From NCBI GenBank assembly GCA_006218035.1, contig VBWC01000008.1, positions 44,323 to 108,322 on the forward strand: a stretch of 64,000 nt of DNA, read 5' to 3'. Under the pieces are notes generated by a model that was given only the letters and a program-made list of their open reading frames with translations, did no database searches and was not told the DNA's origin. Positions 37,530 to 46,887 of the stretch are shown in pieces. This stretch comes from Gammaproteobacteria bacterium (GTDB lineage Bacteria > Pseudomonadota > Gammaproteobacteria > VBWC01). Made by a program: the position numbers and the translations under genes. Within the stretch, counting starts at the first letter, position 1. Every line of letters starts with the position of its first letter.

Positions 37530-39023
37530 GTGGTGAGCAGCGAAATTTCTGCAAGACTCGAAAATACGGCAGACCGGGCGACGCTTGTCGCCCTGTGTCG
37601 CACCCTGCTGCCCGCTACCGCGATACTCCATGAAGACGACGAGCTGCGGCCCTACGAGTGCGACGGCCTATCGGCCTATCGCGAAAAGCCGCTGATCGTC
37701 TGCCTGCCGGAGAATCTCGATCAACTGTGCTCGCTGGTCAAGCTGTGCTACGACCGCCAGGTACCGGTGGTCGCGCGCGGCGCCGGCACCGGTCTGTCCG
37801 GCGGCGCGTTGCCACTGCGCGACGGCATGTTGATCAGCCTGGCACGCTTCAACAACATAGTCGATATCGATGTAGCCAATCGCGTCGCACGGGTTGAACC
37901 GGGCGTACGTAATCTGGCGATCTCCGAGGCCGTTGCGCCACATGGACTTTACTACGCGCCGGACCCGTCATCACAGATCGCCTGTTCGATCGGCGGCAAC
38001 GTCGCCGAGAACGCCGGCGGCGTGCATTGCCTGAAGTACGGGTTAACGGTGCACAACGTGCTCGGGCTGAAACTGCTGACGATGGAAGGCGAACTGCTGA
38101 CGATCGGCGGCGCGCGGCTCGACAACCCCGGCTATGACCTGCTCGCGCTGCTGAATGGCTCCGAAGGACTGCTCGGTATCATTGTCGAGGTCACCGTCAA
38201 ACTGCTGCCGATACCGGAGCGCGCCCAGGTGGTGCTGGCCGCCTTCGACGATGTCGAAAAGGCCGGCGCCGCGGTCAGCCGGATCATTGCGGCGGGTATT
38301 GTCCCCGCCGGGCTGGAGATGATGGACCGGCTCGCGATCCGTGCCGCTGAAGACCATGTGCATGCCGGTTATCCGACCGATGCGGCGGCGATACTGCTGT
38401 GCGAACTCGATGGTGATAACGCCGAGGTGTCCGAATATATCCTGCGTGTTCACGCCTTGCTGGAGGAGTGCGGCGCGGTCGAAATCCGCACGGCGGTCGA
38501 TGAGGCCGAGCGCAAACGCTTGTGGGCGGGCCGCAAGGCGGCGTTCGCCGCGATCGGCCGGCTGGCGCCGGATTATTACTGCATGGACGGCACGATCCCG
38601 CGGCACCGCCTGCCGGAGGTGCTGAAACAGATATCGCAGTGGTCAGAGGAGTACGGCCTGCCAGTCGCGAATGTATTTCATGCCGGCGATGGCAATCTCC
38701 ATCCGCTGATTCTTTACGACGCCAACCGGCCCGGCGAACTGGCGCGCACCGAGGAATTCGGCGGCCGTGTCCTGGAACTCTGCATCGCGGCGGGCGGCAC
38801 CATCACCGGCGAGCACGGCGTCGGCATGGAGAAGATCAATCAGATGTGCCTGCAGTTCACCACCGCCGAGCTGGAACAGTTTCATGCGATCAAATACGCG
38901 TTCGATCCGCACGGCCTGCTGAATCCCGGCAAGGCGGTACCGACGCTCGCGCGCTGCGCGGAGTTCGGTGCGATGCACGTACACCGCGGTCAACTGCCGT
39001 TCCCCGATATCGAGCGCTTCTGA
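37530..39023 (+). CDS. glcD: Glycolate oxidase FAD subunit
   Basis: 497 residues from tandem GTG codons at 37530/37533. The PCMH-type FAD domain shows VPVVARGAGTGLSGGALP and SSQIACSIGGNVAENAGG, and the C-terminal domain has VFHAGDGNLHPLI and ITGEHGVGMEKI. It oxidises glycolate to glyoxylate at the membrane with GlcE and GlcF. Normally glcDEF are contiguous. Here glcE starts about 10.3 kb and glcF about 14.2 kb downstream, all on the same strand, with a cytochrome block between. A repeat of mixed family A/B type follows its stop. Confidence 0.92.
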   Translation: MVSSEISARLENTADRATLVALCRTLLPATAILHEDDELRPYECDGLSAYREKPLIVCLPENLDQLCSLVKLCYDRQVPVVARGAGTGLSGGALPLRDGMLISLARFNNIVDIDVANRVARVEPGVRNLAISEAVAPHGLYYAPDPSSQIACSIGGNVAENAGGVHCLKYGLTVHNVLGLKLLTMEGELLTIGGARLDNPGYDLLALLNGSEGLLGIIVEVTVKLLPIPERAQVVLAAFDDVEKAGAAVSRIIAAGIVPAGLEMMDRLAIRAAEDHVHAGYPTDAAAILLCELDGDNAEVSEYILRVHALLEECGAVEIRTAVDEAERKRLWAGRKAAFAAIGRLAPDYYCMDGTIPRHRLPEVLKQISQWSEEYGLPVANVFHAGDGNLHPLILYDANRPGELARTEEFGGRVLELCIAAGGTITGEHGVGMEKINQMCLQFTTAELEQFHAIKYAFDPHGLLNPGKAVPTLARCAEFGAMHVHRGQLPFPDIERF

Positions 39024-39028
39024 TCCGG

Positions 39029-39111
39029 AGAGGCTCTGATTAATTTCTTGCCCGTCATTCCCGCGCATGCCCGGGTGAAAACAGGGGAATGACGACACAT
39101 CGAAAGCTTCC
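39029..39111. repeat. Repeat with family B-like ends and a family A core
   Basis: The ends GAGGCTCTGATTAA and AAGCTTCC resemble the termini of the element at 8430-8559, and the centre GTCATTCCCGCGCATGC...GGGGAATGACGAC belongs to family A. It fills the gap between the stop codons of glcD and the convergent ankyrin gene. Confidence 0.6.
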
Positions 39112-41165
39112 TAACGCAACAGCGTAAAAATTCCGTCGGCTGCCTTGCGGGAATCGATCAGCTGGACGAGATCATCGCGTCGCAGGCGTTGCGCTACACG
39201 GCGCGCGTACTCGCCCTTGGCATTCTTGATATCCGGTTTTGCCCCGGCGGCCAGCAACTTTTCTGTAACCGCGGCATGACCACCGCTGACCGCAAGCAAC
39301 AGCGCTGTATCGCCATGGCGGTTTTGTTGATCGACTCCGGCACTGGCGACGATCAACTCCTGCGCTATTTCCGCGCTGCCGCCGCTGGCGGCCATCATCA
39401 GCGGCGTGTTGCCATCGCGGCTCGGGGCGTTGGCCGATGCGCCGGCGCGCAACAATGCGTCGACCATGTCGCCCGACCCGGACTGCACCGCGCGCAGCAG
39501 AGGCGTACGCCCTTCGTTGTCGGCGACATCCGGCAGCGCCCCGGCATTCAATAGCGCCGCAACGATATCCGCGCGGCCATGATCAACGGCGAACCATAAC
39601 GCGCTACGGCCATGCTGATCGACGGCATTCACGGCGGCACCGCGCGCGACCAGCCGGGCGACCATGTCAGTCGTCGCATACCGGGCGCCCAGCATCAGCA
39701 TGGTCGAGCCCTCGCGGTCGGCCGTATTGACATCTGCTCCGGCTTGCACCAACGCAATCGCCGCCGCGTCATGTCCGTTCGTCATGGCCAGTGCCAACGC
39801 CGTCGCACCGTCGGCCACCGCACCGGTGGCAGCACCGCCACTGATGAGTCGCTCGACGGCTTTTGCATGCCCGTGCTCCGCGGCCAGCATCAGCGCGGTC
39901 TTGCCATCCGCCAGCGCAGCGTCCGCCAGCGCAGCGTCCGCCTGCGCACCGGCCCGCAACAGCATATCGACGATGACGTCATGACCACGCATCGCCGTGC
40001 GAGCCAGTGCCGTGTAGCCCTCGTTATCGCGAACATCCACCGCGACATTTCTTTCTTTCAGAAGGCCAGCCACGATTTCCTGCTGTCCCAGCCATGCCGC
40101 AACCATCAACGGCGTCCAGCCAGCGTACGGGTTACGCGCGTCATCCGGCTCGGGACCCGCGTTTCCGGTCATCGCGGCCCGTGGTCGCTGCGCCGCCTCC
40201 GGCCGCTGCGCACCGGCTGCCAGCAGCAATCGCGTTACCGTTTCGTGATTCCGGATGCTCGCAATTTCCAGCGCCGTCCAGCCCGTGTTGTTCGTGGCAT
40301 CAATGGTCGCTTTACGGTCAAGCAGTATTTGGGTCAGCGCGGCGTCGCCGCGTGCGGCCACGAGCAGCAGCGGCGTATTGCCATTCTCGTCACGTTCGTT
40401 GACGTCGGTCCCGGCAGCGAGTAACGCCTGGACGATCTCGACATGTGCGTCCTTGACCGCCAGCAACAGCGCCGTATCGCCGATGCCATCGCGCAGACCG
40501 GTTCGCGCGCTGTGTTCCAGAAGCAACCGCGCAATCGGCAGGTAACCGGCCGCCACCGCCTCCATCAGTGCCGTCCGGCCATACTTGTCCTGCGCGTCGA
40601 CATTGACACTGCCACGAAGCAACTCGCTGACGCCTGCGGCATCGTTGTCACGCACGGCCCAGCGCAGCTTTTCTTCTGCCGGCGCGTCACCGGCCACCGC
40701 CCAACGGCTCGGTGGCGCCTGCGCAGTTCCAGCTGCTTCGTCCGAGGCTGTTTTCGCGAGCGCCAGCGCATGCCCCTGTATCGCAGCCAGGCGATACCAG
40801 CGCAACGCCTGCACGGCGTCGACTGGCGTCCCCCAGCCATTCTCATACATCGTCCCCAGGTTGTACTGCGCCTTGGCATGTCCTTGCGCTGCCGCCTTCG
40901 TCAGCAGTGCGAAAGCGGCATCATGATTCTTGGCAACGCCCTGCCCGGCACGATAAAGCGCGGCCAGCTGATATTGCGCCTCGGCATCGCCCCGCTCCGC
41001 CAGCGGCTGCAACAACCGCGCGACGTTGTCATAGTCGCGAACGCGCGCGGATGCGCGAACCTCATTCATCACATCGTCAATCGAATCGGCACGGATTTCG
41101 GACGAGGCCATAGTTATGGCAAGCACCACGATCGCCAACGCACTGCAACTCTTACGCGGTGCCAT
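39111..41165 (-). CDS. Exported Sel1-repeat and ankyrin-repeat protein
   Basis: About 684 residues from the ATG at 41165 (MAPRKSCSALAIVVLAITMASSEIRA, a signal peptide); the track start eight codons earlier is possible. Two Sel1-type repeats follow (GDAEAQYQLAALYRAGQGVAKN and GHAKAQYNLGTMYENGWGTP, about 60-140), then roughly 13 ankyrin repeats from residue 180 to the end. A short tandem duplication, LADAALADAALADGKTAL, sits in one repeat. The protein should be periplasmic and act as a binding scaffold. Its 5' end overlaps the ferredoxin-FAD oxidoreductase gene by 14 bases, so the two are coexpressed. Its partner is unknown. Confidence 0.82.
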   Translation of the reverse strand: MAPRKSCSALAIVVLAITMASSEIRADSIDDVMNEVRASARVRDYDNVARLLQPLAERGDAEAQYQLAALYRAGQGVAKNHDAAFALLTKAAAQGHAKAQYNLGTMYENGWGTPVDAVQALRWYRLAAIQGHALALAKTASDEAAGTAQAPPSRWAVAGDAPAEEKLRWAVRDNDAAGVSELLRGSVNVDAQDKYGRTALMEAVAAGYLPIARLLLEHSARTGLRDGIGDTALLLAVKDAHVEIVQALLAAGTDVNERDENGNTPLLLVAARGDAALTQILLDRKATIDATNNTGWTALEIASIRNHETVTRLLLAAGAQRPEAAQRPRAAMTGNAGPEPDDARNPYAGWTPLMVAAWLGQQEIVAGLLKERNVAVDVRDNEGYTALARTAMRGHDVIVDMLLRAGAQADAALADAALADGKTALMLAAEHGHAKAVERLISGGAATGAVADGATALALAMTNGHDAAAIALVQAGADVNTADREGSTMLMLGARYATTDMVARLVARGAAVNAVDQHGRSALWFAVDHGRADIVAALLNAGALPDVADNEGRTPLLRAVQSGSGDMVDALLRAGASANAPSRDGNTPLMMAASGGSAEIAQELIVASAGVDQQNRHGDTALLLAVSGGHAAVTEKLLAAGAKPDIKNAKGEYARRVAQRLRRDDLVQLIDSRKAADGIFTLLR

Positions 41166-42462
41166 ATTTCGTCTCGACCTGAATACCAAGCTTCTGTAAA
41201 AAAGATGTCGGCAGAATTCCGCCGGCGCAAATAATAACGGCGTCGTTGGGTAGTGCGAACACGCGCCCGTCGTGCTCGATACGCACGTCTGCGGGATTGA
41301 TCTGCTGGATTGTTGATTGCAGCAGGACAGTCATACGCCCTTCCTGCGCTGCCTGCTCGATACGCTGCCGGTTCTTCTCTTTTGCGCGGGAAAACGCCGC
41401 CGATCGATACGACAGCGTGACCGTTGTCCCCGGCTGGCCGGCAAGACTCAGTGCGGCTTCCAGCGCGCTGTCCCCGCCACCGACGACGAGCACGTGCAGG
41501 CCACGGTACTGTTCGGGATCAATCAGCCGGTACACCACCTTCGGCAACTGCTCGCCAGCCACCTCCAAGGGGCGCGGCGTGCCTCGCCTGCCGATCGCGA
41601 GCAGGACCGCCCGGGTGTGATAAGAATCCTTCGTTGTCCTGACGACAAACCCGTCACCGGACGCCTCGACGCCGTCGACGCGCTCGTGATAACGAATCTT
41701 CAACCCGGTCTGCCGCTCGATGCCCTGCCAAAAAGCGAGCAAGGCCTCTTTGCTGGTCTCGATCAGTTTCACCTTGCCGATTATCGGTAGCTCGACCGGC
41801 GCAGTCATGACGATCTTGCCGCGCGGATAATGCGCCACGGTACCGCCCAGCGAGCCCTGCTCGAGGTTCGCATAACGCAGGCCCAATTGCATCGCCGCGA
41901 GCGACGCCGCAATGCCCGCCGGTCCGGCGCCGACGATGACGACGTCCAGCCGATCGCCTTTACCGATACCGGCGAGTTTTGCTATCGACGTTATCGCCTG
42001 ACGACCCTGCTCGATCGCGTTGCGAATCAACCCCATGCCGCCCAGCTCACCGGCGATGAAGATTCCCGGCACATTGGTCTCGAAATTATGCTTGACCAAG
42101 GGAATATCGACACCGCGCGCCTCGCTACCGAATACCAGCGTGATGGCCCCCTCGGGACAGGCCTCGCGGCAGGCGCCGTGCCCGATGCACGAGGCCGGAT
42201 TGATCAACTCTGCCTTGCGGCTAATGACACCTAGCACACGGTCCTCCGGGCAGGCGCTCACGCAGGACCCGCAACCGATGCACAGCAACGGATCGACCAC
42301 CGGATGTAGCGATGCGGGTTCCATGAGCCCGGCAATGCGCGCGTTGTCACGCGCAGCAATATTCTTTCGCTGCCGGCGGGTCCGCACGTAAAAATACGCG
42401 GCCCATATAAGCAGCAACGGGACAAAGTAGACGAGATATTCAAGATCCTGTAACGCCGACAT
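41152..42462 (-). CDS. Membrane-anchored ferredoxin-domain FAD/NAD(P) oxidoreductase
   Basis: 436 residues. An N-terminal membrane helix (YLVYFVPLLLIWAAYFYV) is followed by two 4Fe-4S sites (CIGCGSCVSACP at about 62 and CIGHGACREACP at about 92; the latter has a His where the second Cys of a classical motif stands, so it retains C-x5-C-x3-C), then a thioredoxin-reductase-like FAD/NAD(P) domain with VIVGAGPAGIAA and VLVVGGGDSALEAA. No CxxC redox-active disulfide is seen, so it is not thioredoxin reductase. It would move electrons between NAD(P)H and a ferredoxin or membrane partner. It is divergent from the b-type membrane protein with a 242-base shared upstream region. Confidence 0.83.
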   Translation of the reverse strand: MSALQDLEYLVYFVPLLLIWAAYFYVRTRRQRKNIAARDNARIAGLMEPASLHPVVDPLLCIGCGSCVSACPEDRVLGVISRKAELINPASCIGHGACREACPEGAITLVFGSEARGVDIPLVKHNFETNVPGIFIAGELGGMGLIRNAIEQGRQAITSIAKLAGIGKGDRLDVVIVGAGPAGIAASLAAMQLGLRYANLEQGSLGGTVAHYPRGKIVMTAPVELPIIGKVKLIETSKEALLAFWQGIERQTGLKIRYHERVDGVEASGDGFVVRTTKDSYHTRAVLLAIGRRGTPRPLEVAGEQLPKVVYRLIDPEQYRGLHVLVVGGGDSALEAALSLAGQPGTTVTLSYRSAAFSRAKEKNRQRIEQAAQEGRMTVLLQSTIQQINPADVRIEHDGRVFALPNDAVIICAGGILPTSFLQKLGIQVETKYGTA

Positions 42463-42704
42463 ACAATGTTGTGTATATCAATTCTCTTTGTAAACGGTTG
42501 CGACTTCGGTCACAATACCCGGCCTTTTATGTTTGGGCCTCACGCAAAAATCAAACTGCGAACAAAATCACACGGCCAGTGTCGAATCAGTTCGCTACCT
42601 TAGGACAAGAAACCTTCGGCGCTGGTTCAATCCGGTCATCATGCTGACCAGAAGAGTATCAGAGCGGTCAACCCGGGTTTTGAGATGTCGATTTATCACC
42701 TGAA

Positions 42705-43658
42705 GTGAGTAGTTCGCATCGTCGTGTTGTACAAAATAGCGAATTATCTGTCGGAATGGCAACGTCGTCCGGGACCATAGTCGGGGAAGAGGCTGGCCAT
42801 GCCTCGTCGACCCGACCCCCGATCGCTTCGCGCCTTGGTGTGTTGCTGTTCTCTATCGGCGTAATGCTGGCGATTTACACCGGCTGGCAGAACCGGACCA
42901 CCAGCCTGATGACCGCCGAGTCCGGCGCCGGATATGCGCTGGGTATTCTGGGCTCGGTATTGATGCTGGTATTACTGCTGTATCCGCTGCGCAAGCGCGC
43001 GCGGTTCATGCGCAACCTCGGGCCGATCAAGTACTGGTTCCGCACCCATATGATCCTCGGTGTCGTCGGGCCCGTGTGCGTGCTGTTTCATGCCAGCTTC
43101 CAGTGGGGATCACTGAACAGCAACGTCGCCCTGGTCTGCATGCTGCTCGTTGCCGGTAGCGGACTTATCGGACGCTATATATACACGCGTATTCATTTTG
43201 GACTGTACGGCAGCAAGGCATCACTGCCCGTGCTGACGCAGCATGCCATGGAGACATGGGAACGGTTGGCTGCCAGCACGGATCTGCCGCCAGAACTCAC
43301 GCAGCGGCTGCAACGTCTTGAACAGGCCGCGCTGATCCCGCTGCGCGGCCTGCTACACGGCGCTGCCCGCGCAGCCGGATTCGGCATCGCCGTACCGTGG
43401 CATGAACTTCGCGCGCGTCTTGCCCTGCGACGGCATCTGCAACATGGCGCTGCCGCCGTACTCGACCGGCAACGAAAGAAACAACTGTACCGGCACACCG
43501 GACGCTATGTATCGGACTATATCGCCACTATTCGCAAGATAGCGGTCCTGGGTTTCTACGAACGCCTGTTTGCGCTGTGGCACGTGCTGCATATGCCACT
43601 GTTCCTGATGATGCTGATCACCGGTATCGTTCACGTTGTCTTTGTCCACATGTACTGA
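42705..43658 (+). CDS. Polytopic membrane protein with histidine-rich helices, probable b-type cytochrome
   Basis: 317 residues from a GTG; an ATG at 42756 is an alternative. About five membrane segments: LGVLLFSIGVMLAIYTGW, ALGILGSVLMLVLLLYPL, THMILGVVGPVCVLFHASF, VALVCMLLVAGSGLIGRYI and, after an amphipathic region of about 130 residues, a last one in LWHVLHMPLFLMMLITGIVHVVFVHMY. Pairs of histidines in segments 3 and 5, about 14 residues apart, are placed to bind one or two haems b. It resembles ferric-reductase or cytochrome b-like membrane proteins but I cannot name the family. Lying directly before two multihaem cytochromes, it is the candidate quinone-periplasm link. Confidence 0.72.
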   Translation: MSSSHRRVVQNSELSVGMATSSGTIVGEEAGHASSTRPPIASRLGVLLFSIGVMLAIYTGWQNRTTSLMTAESGAGYALGILGSVLMLVLLLYPLRKRARFMRNLGPIKYWFRTHMILGVVGPVCVLFHASFQWGSLNSNVALVCMLLVAGSGLIGRYIYTRIHFGLYGSKASLPVLTQHAMETWERLAASTDLPPELTQRLQRLEQAALIPLRGLLHGAARAAGFGIAVPWHELRARLALRRHLQHGAAAVLDRQRKKQLYRHTGRYVSDYIATIRKIAVLGFYERLFALWHVLHMPLFLMMLITGIVHVVFVHMY

Positions 43659-43675
43659 CCGGAGCCAGAGACGGC

Positions 43676-45241
43676 ATGATCAGAACTCTGGCCAGATTAC
43701 TTGTTTGCGTGTACGCGATGCTGCCGGGTACCGGCAGTCCTGTGCTGGCCGCCAATATCGAAACACTGATGATGCCGGGCCCGCTGATCACGGGGCATGC
43801 GAAATACGAAAACGAGTGTCAGAAATGCCACAAGCCGTTCAGCAAGGCACGTCAGAATGATCTCTGCCTGGATTGTCATGACAAGGTTGCGGCCGACATC
43901 AAGAAGCTCGCCGGCCACCACGGCCGGATCAAGGACATCGGCGAGCTTGAGTGCAAGCAGTGCCATACGGACCACAAAGGCCGGGACCACGACATCGTCC
44001 AGTTCAACCGCGAGACGTTCGACCATGACATGACGGACCTCGCGCTGACCGGCGGTCATCGCACCGTCCGCTGCGCGGCCTGTCATAAGAGCGACACACG
44101 GTATCGCGACGCGCCGACGGATTGTTACAGCTGCCATAAAGACAACGACCCGCATCGGGGAAAACTTGGCAAGGATTGCAAATCCTGTCATGACACCACC
44201 CGCTGGGCAAAGGTCGCATTCGATCACGACAAGACCGATTTTCCGTTGAAGGGCGAGCACAAGCGAACGGCGTGCCAGGGCTGTCACCTGAACGAGCGTT
44301 ACAAGGATGTGGCAACGGCCTGCGTCGCCTGTCATCGTCTGGCAGACGTCCACGGCGGACGATACGGCGAGAAATGCGGCGACTGCCACACAGCGGCGGA
44401 CTGGAAAAAATTCGCCTTCGACCACGACACAACCGACTTTGTGCTGCGCGGCCGGCACGGGAAGATTGCCTGCAGCGTCTGTCATATCAAAACACTCTAC
44501 AAAGACAAGCTCGGCGAGACCTGCATTGACTGTCACAAAAACGATGACGACCACAAGGGTACCTACGGCAAGAAATGCCAGAGCTGCCACCGCGAGGACA
44601 CCTGGACCCGCATCGCGTTCGATCACGACAAGGACACCGACTTTCGCCTGACCGGAAAACATCGCAAGGTCGCCTGCCGCGACTGCCACATGGGCGATAT
44701 CTATGACGAGAAAACCGCGACGCAGTGCATCGCCTGTCACAAAAAGAATGACGTGCACAACGGCCAGCAGGGCAAGCAGTGCGGCCGTTGCCATAACGAC
44801 GAAGGCTGGGGCAGGAAAATCGTGTTCGATCACGACCTGACCGGAATGCCGCTGATCGGCCTGCACGCGCTGGCACCCTGCGAAGAATGCCACCTGACCG
44901 CCGGTTTCAAGGACACCAAATCCGACTGCATCGCCTGTCATCGCGCCGACGACAAACACAAACTGCGACTCGGACCCGGCTGCGGCCTGTGCCATAACCC
45001 GAATGGCTGGGCGCTGTGGCGTTTTGATCACGACACGCAAACCGACTACAAGCTCGACGGCGCGCACAAGGGCCTCGATTGCCATGTGTGCCACGCCACA
45101 CCCGCCGTCAAGGACGTGCGCGTAACGCAGTCATGCGGCATCTGCCACCGGCCGGACGACGTCCATGACGGACGTTTCGGTCAGTACTGCGAGCGCTGTC
45201 ACGTCACGGAATCGTTCAAAAAAATAAAATCATTACGATGA
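43676..45241 (+). CDS. Periplasmic cytochrome c with 21 haem sites (cytochrome c3-like)
   Basis: 521 residues from the ATG at 43676 (GGAG about 11 bases upstream); the track start is earlier and unsupported. Signal peptide MIRTLARLLVCVYAMLPGTGSPVLA. I count 21 CXXCH motifs, from CQKCH to CERCH, alternating with FDHD-K/T-T-D-F phrases whose His could be distal ligands, a pattern typical of cytochrome c3/c7 repeats. One haem per about 24 residues predicts a wire-like protein. It has no lipobox, so it is soluble periplasmic. The stop overlaps the next cytochrome start (ATGA), so the two should be made together. Role: electron transfer across the periplasm, inferred. Confidence 0.93.
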   Translation: MIRTLARLLVCVYAMLPGTGSPVLAANIETLMMPGPLITGHAKYENECQKCHKPFSKARQNDLCLDCHDKVAADIKKLAGHHGRIKDIGELECKQCHTDHKGRDHDIVQFNRETFDHDMTDLALTGGHRTVRCAACHKSDTRYRDAPTDCYSCHKDNDPHRGKLGKDCKSCHDTTRWAKVAFDHDKTDFPLKGEHKRTACQGCHLNERYKDVATACVACHRLADVHGGRYGEKCGDCHTAADWKKFAFDHDTTDFVLRGRHGKIACSVCHIKTLYKDKLGETCIDCHKNDDDHKGTYGKKCQSCHREDTWTRIAFDHDKDTDFRLTGKHRKVACRDCHMGDIYDEKTATQCIACHKKNDVHNGQQGKQCGRCHNDEGWGRKIVFDHDLTGMPLIGLHALAPCEECHLTAGFKDTKSDCIACHRADDKHKLRLGPGCGLCHNPNGWALWRFDHDTQTDYKLDGAHKGLDCHVCHATPAVKDVRVTQSCGICHRPDDVHDGRFGQYCERCHVTESFKKIKSLR

Positions 45242-46887
45242 TGACCAAACGGAATCGCTGCCCTATGAGCCCTACAAACCCGCCATCACACCCTGTCCTC
45301 TGCAGGATCGCCGCATGCGTCATGGCCGTACTCGCAATGACGCTGGCGACGCCCGCGCAGGCGGCACCGGACTCCGGCAGGGAATTCGATCACTTTGCGA
45401 CCGGTTTTCCGCTCAGCGGCGGCCACGCCCGCGTCGACTGCGAAAGCTGCCATGTGCGCGGCGTATTCAAGGGCACGCCGCTGCGCTGTAGCGCCTGCCA
45501 CGTGCAGTCCGGTTACGTCAACGCATCGATCAAGCCCCGCAACCATATTCCAAGCACCGATGACTGCGAGGACTGCCACAGCGAAGCGAACTGGCGCTTC
45601 GTCAGCCGGGTCGATCACCTTGCCGTACGCGGCAGCTGCGCCAGTTGTCACAATGGCTCGGTCGCCTCAGGAAAACCCCCGCAGCATATCGCCAGCGGCA
45701 ACAACTGTGACGATTGCCATACGACGGGCTCATGGGCGTCGGCGGTGTTCGATCATGCGACAGTGACCGCCGCGTGCGTCAGCTGTCATAACGGTGGAAC
45801 CGCAACAGGCAAGTCGCCAACCCATATACAGACCACCAATGTCTGCGGGGACTGTCACGCAACCCGCGGCTGGACGCCGGTCTTGCGTGTCGATCACCTG
45901 GCGGTCACCGGCGCCTGCTTCAGCTGTCACAACGGCGTCGCCGCTACCGGTAAACACAGCCGCCATATCACGAGCAGTAATAACTGCGGCGATTGCCACA
46001 CGACCCGCAGCTGGGACGCAGCCGTATATGACCACAGCAACATCGCCGGCAACTGTGCGAGCTGCCATAACGGCTCTACCGCGACCGGTAAATCATCCGG
46101 CCACATCCAGAGCACCAATGTCTGCGAAGACTGCCATTCCACAGGCCGGTGGACACCGGCGCTGCGTGTCGACCACCTTGCGGTCATCGGCACCTGCTAC
46201 AGCTGCCACAACGGCGTTATTGCCACCGGCAAACACCCCGGACATCTGACCAGCAGCAACAGTTGTGGCGACTGCCACTCGACCAACGCGTGGACACCGG
46301 CGGTGTTCGACCACATCGGCGTCACCGGCAACTGTGCCAGCTGCCATAATGGCAGCACGGCGACCGGAAAATCTGCCAGCCATATTGCGACCTCGGGCGG
46401 CTGCGAGCTCTGCCATACCACGGTGGCATGGACACCGACGCATTTCGATCACAACGCGGTCAGCGGGTCATGCTCCAGCTGCCACAACGGCAGCGCCGCA
46501 ACCGGCAAGGGTGCCGGCCACTTCGTCACGAGCCTGCAGTGCGATACCTGTCACTCGACAAGCAACTGGACGACACTGAGATTCACGCACAGCTCACCGG
46601 ATTATCCGGGCGATCACCGCGGCAACCTGGCGTGCACCGCATGCCATACCGCTAATTCCCCGGTCGTTAACTGGACCAGCGCCGCGTACAAGCCGAATTG
46701 CGCCGGATGCCATGCAAACCGCTACATCAGCGACCCGCACAAGAAACACGAGAATCCCGACGTAAAGTATACGGTCTCGGAACTGCGCGACTGTTCGGGC
46801 AGCTGCCATATCTATTCGAACAGTTCCCTGACCACGATCACGACGACACGCAACAGCAGACACAGGGTCAACGATGGAGGCTTCTAA
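45238..46887 (+). CDS. Periplasmic multihaem cytochrome c with internal tandem repeats (19 CXXCH plus one CX3CH)
   Basis: 549 residues from the ATGA overlap at 45238; an internal ATG at 45265 gives the better signal peptide (MSPTNPPSHPVLCRIAACVMAVL, cleavage near PAQA). I count 19 CXXCH motifs and a final CSGSCH near the C terminus. Seven tandem units of 45-47 residues between about 134 and 457 each contain a SCHNG haem and a DCHxT haem with a conserved ATGK and a DH pair. The region after haem 19 is Ser/Thr-rich. No lipobox, so its location is periplasmic or it is carried across the outer membrane by the barrel protein. No close named family beyond cytochrome c3-like. Confidence 0.92.
   Translation: MMTKRNRCPMSPTNPPSHPVLCRIAACVMAVLAMTLATPAQAAPDSGREFDHFATGFPLSGGHARVDCESCHVRGVFKGTPLRCSACHVQSGYVNASIKPRNHIPSTDDCEDCHSEANWRFVSRVDHLAVRGSCASCHNGSVASGKPPQHIASGNNCDDCHTTGSWASAVFDHATVTAACVSCHNGGTATGKSPTHIQTTNVCGDCHATRGWTPVLRVDHLAVTGACFSCHNGVAATGKHSRHITSSNNCGDCHTTRSWDAAVYDHSNIAGNCASCHNGSTATGKSSGHIQSTNVCEDCHSTGRWTPALRVDHLAVIGTCYSCHNGVIATGKHPGHLTSSNSCGDCHSTNAWTPAVFDHIGVTGNCASCHNGSTATGKSASHIATSGGCELCHTTVAWTPTHFDHNAVSGSCSSCHNGSAATGKGAGHFVTSLQCDTCHSTSNWTTLRFTHSSPDYPGDHRGNLACTACHTANSPVVNWTSAAYKPNCAGCHANRYISDPHKKHENPDVKYTVSELRDCSGSCHIYSNSSLTTITTTRNSRHRVNDGGF
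45637..46608 (+). repeat. Seven-unit coding tandem repeat (about 140 bp each) inside the second cytochrome
   Basis: The first cysteines of the SCHNG motifs fall at residues 134, 180, 227, 273, 320, 367 and 412, spacings of 46, 47, 46, 47, 47 and 45. Alternate units resemble each other most (LRVDHLAV units versus FDH/YDH units), pointing to growth by duplication of a two-unit block. Confidence 0.85.

Noticed and set aside
43697-45094. 465-residue minus-strand ORF opposite the 21-haem cytochrome
   Set aside because: Its hydrophobic look comes from reading the repeated haem motifs backwards; the plus frame has 21 CXXCH.
45637-46608. Regular spaced repeats that might suggest a CRISPR array
   Set aside because: The period is about 140 bp, the repeats are coding, and the conserved parts are haem motifs.
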